Of a stretch of 38,340 nucleotides of DNA, positions 34,082 through 38,340 are shown one piece after another. Position 1 is the first letter of the stretch. Each line of letters opens with the position of its first letter. The position numbers and the translations under genes were made by a program. The stretch spans positions 1 through 38,340 of the forward strand of contig CAKOVA010000017.1 of the NCBI GenBank assembly GCA_934120735.1, given 5' to 3'. The stretch is from an uncultured Prevotella sp. Its GTDB lineage: Bacteria; Bacteroidota; Bacteroidia; Bacteroidales; Bacteroidaceae. Under the pieces are notes generated by a model, which was given only the letters and a program-made list of their open reading frames with translations, did no database searches and was not told the origin of the DNA.

Positions 34082-34462
34082 ATGGAAGAGAAGAAAAGGT
34101 ATAGCGACGAAGAACTGGAAGAGTTTCGCGCTATTATACATGAAAAATTGAGTTTGGCCCGTAGAGATTACACAAGCATGATGAAACAAATCATGAATTC
34201 TGACGGTAATGACATTGATGATACGTCTCCTACGTATAAGGCTCTTGAAGAGGGTAGTGCCACACAAACCAAGGAAGAGCTGGTACAGATGGCGAACCGC
34301 CAGCAGAAGTTCATCCAAGGTTTGGAAGCAGCATTGGTGCGTATCAACAACAAAACGTACGGCATTGACAGGATGACGGGTGAATTGATTCCGAAAGAAA
34401 GATTGAAAGCTGTGCCGCACGCCACTTTGAGTGTGGCATCAAAGAAAGCACGAAACCATTAA
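34082..34462 (+). CDS. DksA/TraR-like regulator without zinc cysteines
   Basis: This belongs to the DksA/TraR family, whose members enter the secondary channel of RNA polymerase and alter promoter choice, often with ppGpp. From the ATG at 34082 (MEEKKRYSDEEL) it has 126 residues. The N-terminal part is a helical hairpin with acidic residues at its tip (SDGNDIDDTSPTY). The C-terminal motif that normally holds a four-cysteine zinc finger reads YGIDRMTGELIPKERLKAVP: all four cysteine positions are lost, though the surrounding residues are kept. This is a known tendency in Bacteroidota members, taken one step further here (Asp in the place of the often-retained Cys). An earlier in-frame ATG at 34067 is less likely. 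Confidence 0.85.
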   Translation: MEEKKRYSDEELEEFRAIIHEKLSLARRDYTSMMKQIMNSDGNDIDDTSPTYKALEEGSATQTKEELVQMANRQQKFIQGLEAALVRINNKTYGIDRMTGELIPKERLKAVPHATLSVASKKARNH

Positions 34463-34498
34463 TGCAGGCTGACATTCTACGATCGTAATCAGAAGTTG

Positions 34499-35152
34499 AT
34501 GAAGAGATATATAACAGACGGAAAATTAGCGATAATCATAGTTGTGGCCATTTTGGTGATTGATCAGATTATCAAGATTTTGGTCAAGACCCACATGGCC
34601 TTGGATGACTCTATTCACATAGCCGATTGGTTCTACATCCGGTTCATCGAGAACAATGGAATGGCATACGGTATGACCTTTTTCAACAAACTAACGTTGA
34701 GCCTTTTCAGGTTAGTAGCCATCTCGGTGATTTCGTACTATGTGTATAAATTGGTGAAGCGTCCACAACCTAGAGGTTACATCATCTGTCTGTCCATGAT
34801 TCTTGCTGGTGCGATGGGGAATATCATCGACTCTATGTTTTATGGCTTGATATTCTCTCCATCCACTCCTTATGATATCGCTGAGTTTGTGCCATTCGGT
34901 TCAGGCTATGCAACATTTCTACATGGTAAGGTGGTAGATATGTTTTATTTCCCCATCATTGAAACAACATGGCCACAATGGGTGCCACACTTTGGCGGGA
35001 AAGAATTTATCTTCTTCTCACCTATATTCAATTTCGCAGATGCATGCATCAGCGTTGGCGTAGTTCTTTTGCTGCTTTTCTACCGGAAAGAATTGGAGCT
35101 CATTGGAGCTACCATGAAGGGAGAGGACCAAAATGAGGAATCGCATGAGTGA
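34499..35152 (+). CDS. lspA: Lipoprotein signal peptidase II
   Basis: This inner-membrane aspartic peptidase cuts the signal peptide from lipoproteins after the lipid has been added, so it would mature the many lipoproteins in this window. The 217-residue protein has four membrane segments. The conserved ENNGMAYGM lies near residues 51-59 and GAMGNIIDSMFYG near 104-116. The catalytic aspartates are D147 (KVVDMFYFP) and D181 (NFADACISVG). An extra loop of about 40 residues around 117-160 is usual in Bacteroidota LspA. The ATG at 34499 (MKRYITDG) is chosen over a TTG at 34496. It overlaps the start of the DUF4296 gene. Confidence 0.96.
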   Translation: MKRYITDGKLAIIIVVAILVIDQIIKILVKTHMALDDSIHIADWFYIRFIENNGMAYGMTFFNKLTLSLFRLVAISVISYYVYKLVKRPQPRGYIICLSMILAGAMGNIIDSMFYGLIFSPSTPYDIAEFVPFGSGYATFLHGKVVDMFYFPIIETTWPQWVPHFGGKEFIFFSPIFNFADACISVGVVLLLLFYRKELELIGATMKGEDQNEESHE

Positions 35153-36083
35153 TCAATCGTCAAAATATTATTTACTCTTTGCTTTCTTCTTGCTGGCAAT
35201 GGTGTCGTGCACTCCCTCGGTGCCTGACCGTTACATCCAGCCAGACAAAATGGAAGACATCTTGTACGATTACCACATTGCCGATGCCATGTATCAATCG
35301 AATAGCGGCGAAGCAGCTACCATGATTGCCTACAAAACCGCTGTACTGAAAAAGAATGGTGTGTCAGAAGCTGAGTTTGACAGTTCGATGGTTTACTACA
35401 CAAGGCACACAAGATTGTTACAGAAAATATATGAATCTCTCTCAACAAGGCTGAGCAAGGAAGCACTGGCACTGGGTGCATCTGCAAGTGAGATTAATCA
35501 ATATAGCTTGAATTCGGCGAATGGGGATACAACCAATGTTTGGACGGGAGAACGCTCGATTGTGTTTTCTCCTTACAGACCTTTTAATCTGAGTTCCTTC
35601 ACGTTGAAGACGGATACGACCTATAAGGCTGGTGACAATTTGTGGCTGAACTTTGATACACAGTTTATTTATCAAGATGGCTCGCGAGAAGCTATAGCGA
35701 TGTTAGCCGTTAAGTTCAACAATGACAGCGTCAGTTCACAAAACGTATATGTATCGACACCAAATCATTATACACTTCAAATATCAGATAACAATCACGT
35801 CGGTATTAAGGAAATCAAGGGATATTTCATACTTAATAAAGGAAATTCGTCTGATGCGTATAGCACAACGTTTAAGCTGATGATAATCTCAAACATCAGT
35901 TTGATTAGAATCCATGCGCCCAAACCGAAGCGCACAGGAGAAGCACCTGCTGACTCTACTGCTTCTGAAGCGAGACACAAAGGCGGAAATGATTCGCTGA
36001 AATCAGCGGTTCAAACATCGGCATCATCACAAAGAATGCAAAATGTCGATGAAAAAGTACCAGCATCAGCTGCAATAAGATAG
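35145..36083 (+). CDS. DUF4296 lipoprotein
   Basis: This envelope lipoprotein belongs to a Bacteroidota family of unknown role. From the ATG at 35145 the chain has 312 residues. The signal segment MSDQSSKYYLLFAFFLLAMV is followed by SC, with C22 as lipid site. The DUF4296 domain follows (KMEDILYDYHIADAMYQSN to about residue 110). The middle part resembles a beta-rich domain, and the C-terminal 60 residues are Ser/Ala/Lys-rich and probably disordered. The start overlaps the lspA stop by 8 bases (ATGAGTGA), so the two are translationally coupled. An ATG at 35133 is a second option. Confidence 0.87.
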   Translation: MSDQSSKYYLLFAFFLLAMVSCTPSVPDRYIQPDKMEDILYDYHIADAMYQSNSGEAATMIAYKTAVLKKNGVSEAEFDSSMVYYTRHTRLLQKIYESLSTRLSKEALALGASASEINQYSLNSANGDTTNVWTGERSIVFSPYRPFNLSSFTLKTDTTYKAGDNLWLNFDTQFIYQDGSREAIAMLAVKFNNDSVSSQNVYVSTPNHYTLQISDNNHVGIKEIKGYFILNKGNSSDAYSTTFKLMIISNISLIRIHAPKPKRTGEAPADSTASEARHKGGNDSLKSAVQTSASSQRMQNVDEKVPASAAIR

Positions 36084-36112
36084 GCTTTTTTATAAACACT
36101 ATTATACCTTAT

Positions 36113-37816
36113 ATGATTATGATGAGATTTATTTTTTCCAAGAATGAGCATAACGTTAATTCGCTATGTACCAAAGTAATTTTCATGACGGTTTGTGCAC
36201 TTGTCCTCAACCTGCAGAACGTCTTGGCCTGCACGAACTTTATTGTGGGAAAGAAGGCTTCTGCAGATGGCTCAGTTATCTGTTCTTACAACGCAGATGA
36301 TTATGGGTTGTTTATTGGCTTGTGCCATTTCCCCGCAGGTAAACATCAACCTGGCACGATGCGTGATATCTACGATTGGGATAATAACGAGTATCATGGC
36401 CAAATTCCAGAAGCAGCTGAAACCTATAACGTCATTGGCAACATCAATGAATACCAAGTGACAATTGGAGAAACAACTTATGGCGGAAGGGAAGAAATGG
36501 TTGACTCAACTGGCATAATCGACTATGGTTCACTGATATACATCGCGTTGCAACGGTCAAAAACAGCGCGGGAAGCAATCAAGGTGATGACTACTTTGAC
36601 CAACCAATATGGATACAACAGTGAAGGTGAGACTTTTACCATTTGTGATCCCAATGAAGCTTGGATCATGGAAATGATGGGGAAGGGACCTGGTAGTAAA
36701 GGCACCGTATGGGTGGCCATGCGTATTCCTGATGACGCTATATGTGGACATGCAAACCAAAGTCGCATCTCGAAGTTCAACATGAAGGACAAGAAGAACG
36801 TCATGTATGCGAAAGACGTTGTTAAATTTGCAAGGGAAAAAGGTTGGTATTCAGGTAAAGACGCAGACTTTTCGTGGAAGGATGTTTATGCGAAACCTGA
36901 TTTTTCTGGTAGAAGGTTCTGTGATGCTCGCGTATGGAGTTTCTTCAATCATTTCCAAGATATGACTCGCTATTTGCCATGGGCATTGGGCAAAGATCCA
37001 AATGCAGAAGACATGCCTCTGTGGATTTATCCGAAGAAGAAAGTGAGCGTGCAAGATATCCAAACATGCATGCGTGATCATTACGAAGGTACACCGCTGG
37101 CTTTGGACAGCGTTGACATTGGCGGTGGAATTTGGCAAATGCCATACCGGCCCACACCGTTGATGTATAAAGTTGGTGACAAACAGTATTTTAATGAGCG
37201 TCCTACGTCTACTCAACAATCTGCATTTTCCTATGTCAGCCAGATGAGAGACTGGTTGCCACGTGAAATCGGCGGACTTCTTTGGTTTGGCAATGATGAT
37301 GGGAACATGGTTGCATATACTCCTATATATTGTGGAAATACAACGCAACCAGAGTGTTACAACACGCCAGGTGCAGATGCTGTTACATTCTCAGATAAAA
37401 ATGCGTTTTGGGTTTGTAACTGGGTTAGCAACATGGTTTATCCGCGATATTATCAGATGTTTGGAGACCTTCAAACAGTCCGTGATTCTTTGGAATCATC
37501 GTATTTTAACAATCAACAAGAAATTGAAGCTGAAGCTCAAAGACGATATAGCTCCAACAAACTTGATGCAATTAATTATCTTAATGATTATTCCAACAAA
37601 AAGGCTCAAGAGATGCTTGGGCGATGGAAGCAACTTGCAATACATTTGATTGTGAAATACAACGACATGACAATAAAGCCAGAAAGAAACGGTCGATTCT
37701 TAAAAACAAAGACAGGTCTCGGAGCTAAAGTCAAACGTCCCGGTTTTCCAAAATCATTTGCAAGGGAACTTGTCACTCGCACTGGAACAAAATATTTGGC
37801 GAAGGAAGAAAACTAA
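36113..37816 (+). CDS. C69-family dipeptidase, exported
   Basis: This N-terminal nucleophile peptidase of family C69 (PepD-like) cleaves dipeptides or short peptides. The 567-residue protein has a signal peptide ending at about residue 39 (CALVLNLQNVLA), directly followed by C40 in ACTNFIVGKKASADGS. C40 would become the new N terminus and the nucleophile after processing, as in the family. Other conserved segments are FTICDPNEAWIMEMMG and FWVCNWVSNMVYPRY. Three ATG codons lie at the start (residues 1, 3 and 4) and any may be used. It starts 29 bases after the DUF4296 gene, so it may be the last gene of the ileS operon. Confidence 0.93.
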   Translation: MIMMRFIFSKNEHNVNSLCTKVIFMTVCALVLNLQNVLACTNFIVGKKASADGSVICSYNADDYGLFIGLCHFPAGKHQPGTMRDIYDWDNNEYHGQIPEAAETYNVIGNINEYQVTIGETTYGGREEMVDSTGIIDYGSLIYIALQRSKTAREAIKVMTTLTNQYGYNSEGETFTICDPNEAWIMEMMGKGPGSKGTVWVAMRIPDDAICGHANQSRISKFNMKDKKNVMYAKDVVKFAREKGWYSGKDADFSWKDVYAKPDFSGRRFCDARVWSFFNHFQDMTRYLPWALGKDPNAEDMPLWIYPKKKVSVQDIQTCMRDHYEGTPLALDSVDIGGGIWQMPYRPTPLMYKVGDKQYFNERPTSTQQSAFSYVSQMRDWLPREIGGLLWFGNDDGNMVAYTPIYCGNTTQPECYNTPGADAVTFSDKNAFWVCNWVSNMVYPRYYQMFGDLQTVRDSLESSYFNNQQEIEAEAQRRYSSNKLDAINYLNDYSNKKAQEMLGRWKQLAIHLIVKYNDMTIKPERNGRFLKTKTGLGAKVKRPGFPKSFARELVTRTGTKYLAKEEN

Positions 37817-38008
37817 CACTTTCAAGATAAGGTTATTTTATATGCAACTTTATATATAACCGTTATTATGGTAAATACAAAAGGTTCACTAGATAAATCA
37901 CAGACGACTGAGAAAAAAGTTAAAGTGAATCAGGCCTGTTCTTGTGTTAATCTCTCTTAAAATTAGTGTTTAGTTCTCCCATTTCATCAGATTACAATGA
38001 AAAATGAG
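37817..38008. other. Gap between the dipeptidase gene and rplU
   Basis: No convincing gene is present. A 30-codon open frame (37868-37960, starting MVNTKGSLDKSQ and ending CSCVNLS) is Lys-rich with a CxC, but has no supporting signals. It could be a small protein or chance. Confidence 0.4.
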
Positions 38009-38101
38009 TACCTTTGCAGCTGATTTAGTCCGTTAAGGCCAGAATAAGTACTGATAAGTATCAGTCGCCTTGCGGAAGAAAACCGTTTATTAAAAATAAT
38101 A
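38009..38101 (+). promoter_or_regulatory. rplU promoter box and structured leader
   Basis: A TACCTTTG box (38009-38016) is followed by a leader of about 80 bases. The leader contains ACTGAT/ATCAGT (38050-38055 with 38060-38065) around the loop AAGT and a shorter CGG/CCG hairpin near 38074-38086. Ribosomal protein leaders often bind their own product; this one is a candidate, not a known class. Confidence 0.5.
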
Positions 38102-38340
38102 ATGTACGCAATCGTAGAAATTAACGGTCAGCAGTTTAAAGTTGAACAAGGAAAAAAGCTTTTTGTTCACCACATCAAAGATGTTGAGAGTGGAAAAACT
38201 GTTGAGTTTGACAAGGTACTCCTGGTAGACAATGAAGGAGCTATCACTGTCGGCACACCTACTGTAGAAGGTGCAAAAGTAGTAGTAGAAGTTGTGAACC
38301 CTCTTGTGAAAGGTGACAAAGTCATCGTTTTCAAGATGAA
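38102..38340 (+). CDS. rplU: 50S ribosomal protein L21, cut by the window edge
   Basis: L21 is a structural protein of the large ribosomal subunit that contacts 23S rRNA. The first 79 codons are visible. [20 protein letters not shown], then the [20 protein letters not shown] segment and [15 protein letters not shown] are the standard L21 pattern. The rest lies beyond the right edge, and rpmA (L27) usually follows. The start is fixed by the characteristic MYAIVEI. Confidence 0.96.
   Translation, partial: MYAIVEINGQQFKVEQGKKLFVHHIKDVESGKTVEFDKVLLVDNEGAITVGTPTVEGAKVVVEVVNPLVKGDKVIVFKM

Noticed and set aside
37868..37960. 30-codon frame before rplU
   Set aside because: No promoter box or conserved feature supports translation; kept only as a remark.
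1..38340. tRNA genes and CRISPR arrays
   Set aside because: No cloverleaf with the usual T-loop GGTTCRANNCC signature and no set of regularly spaced repeats was found when reading the gaps by eye; a tRNAscan run would be needed to be sure.

Overview
The window looks like chromosomal DNA from a Bacteroidales bacterium, most likely Prevotella or a near relative. The reasons are the many upstream boxes of the Bacteroidota type (TTTG, about 20 bases, then TAnnTTTG), the lack of clear Shine-Dalgarno sites, and families typical of the group (DUF4494, DUF4296, PCMD, DUF3408, long IleRS, cysteine-free DksA-like protein). No RNA gene other than RNase P RNA was recognised, and no CRISPR array.

Layout. 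1-5600: a periplasmic HtrA/DegP protease, RNase P RNA, a YihY-type membrane protein, a YkvA-like DUF1232 protein, a roughly 840-base gene-free gap with small inverted repeats, and a desulfoferrodoxin. 5700-10400: acyl-CoA ligase, a LolC/E-FtsX type permease and a PLP aminotransferase, all on the minus strand. 10500-11720: a two-gene plus-strand unit (DUF4494, YggS-type PLP protein). 11770-24370: a long minus-strand stretch with a secreted M6 metalloprotease, MnmE, a uridine phosphorylase-like enzyme, a secreted PD40-like protein, a one-piece NfnAB-like flavoprotein, a small secreted protein, SerRS, an outer-membrane barrel with a PCMD lipoprotein, and another small lipoprotein. 24500-25304: an MBL-fold hydrolase on the plus strand. 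30339-38340: IleRS, a zinc-less DksA-like protein, LspA, a DUF4296 lipoprotein, a C69 dipeptidase, and the start of ribosomal protein L21.

The accessory part is 25305-30338. It is a scrap-yard of polymorphic-toxin cassettes. It holds (i) what appears to be a toxin tail fused to a repeat, followed two bases later by a small lipoprotein; (ii) an orphan Rhs tip with an AT-rich C-terminal domain carrying HEGFH, followed by a second lipoprotein; (iii) a second displaced Rhs-like C-terminal segment broken by an in-frame TAA; (iv) five consecutive hairpins; and (v) a DUF3408 remnant without an ATG. Split and whole copies of a repeat of about 190 bases lie at 25952-26032, 26581-26693 and 30034-30225, so they bound the island. 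Base composition changes abruptly where the Rhs core meets each toxin-like domain.

Working together: the core genes are housekeeping (protein quality control, tRNA charging and modification, redox balance, lipoprotein maturation). The island looks like an inter-bacterial competition locus holding toxin/immunity pairs in silent or orphan form. Both immunity candidates that are intact carry lipoprotein signals, which suggests that the toxins act in the periplasm or at the envelope. That last step is inference.
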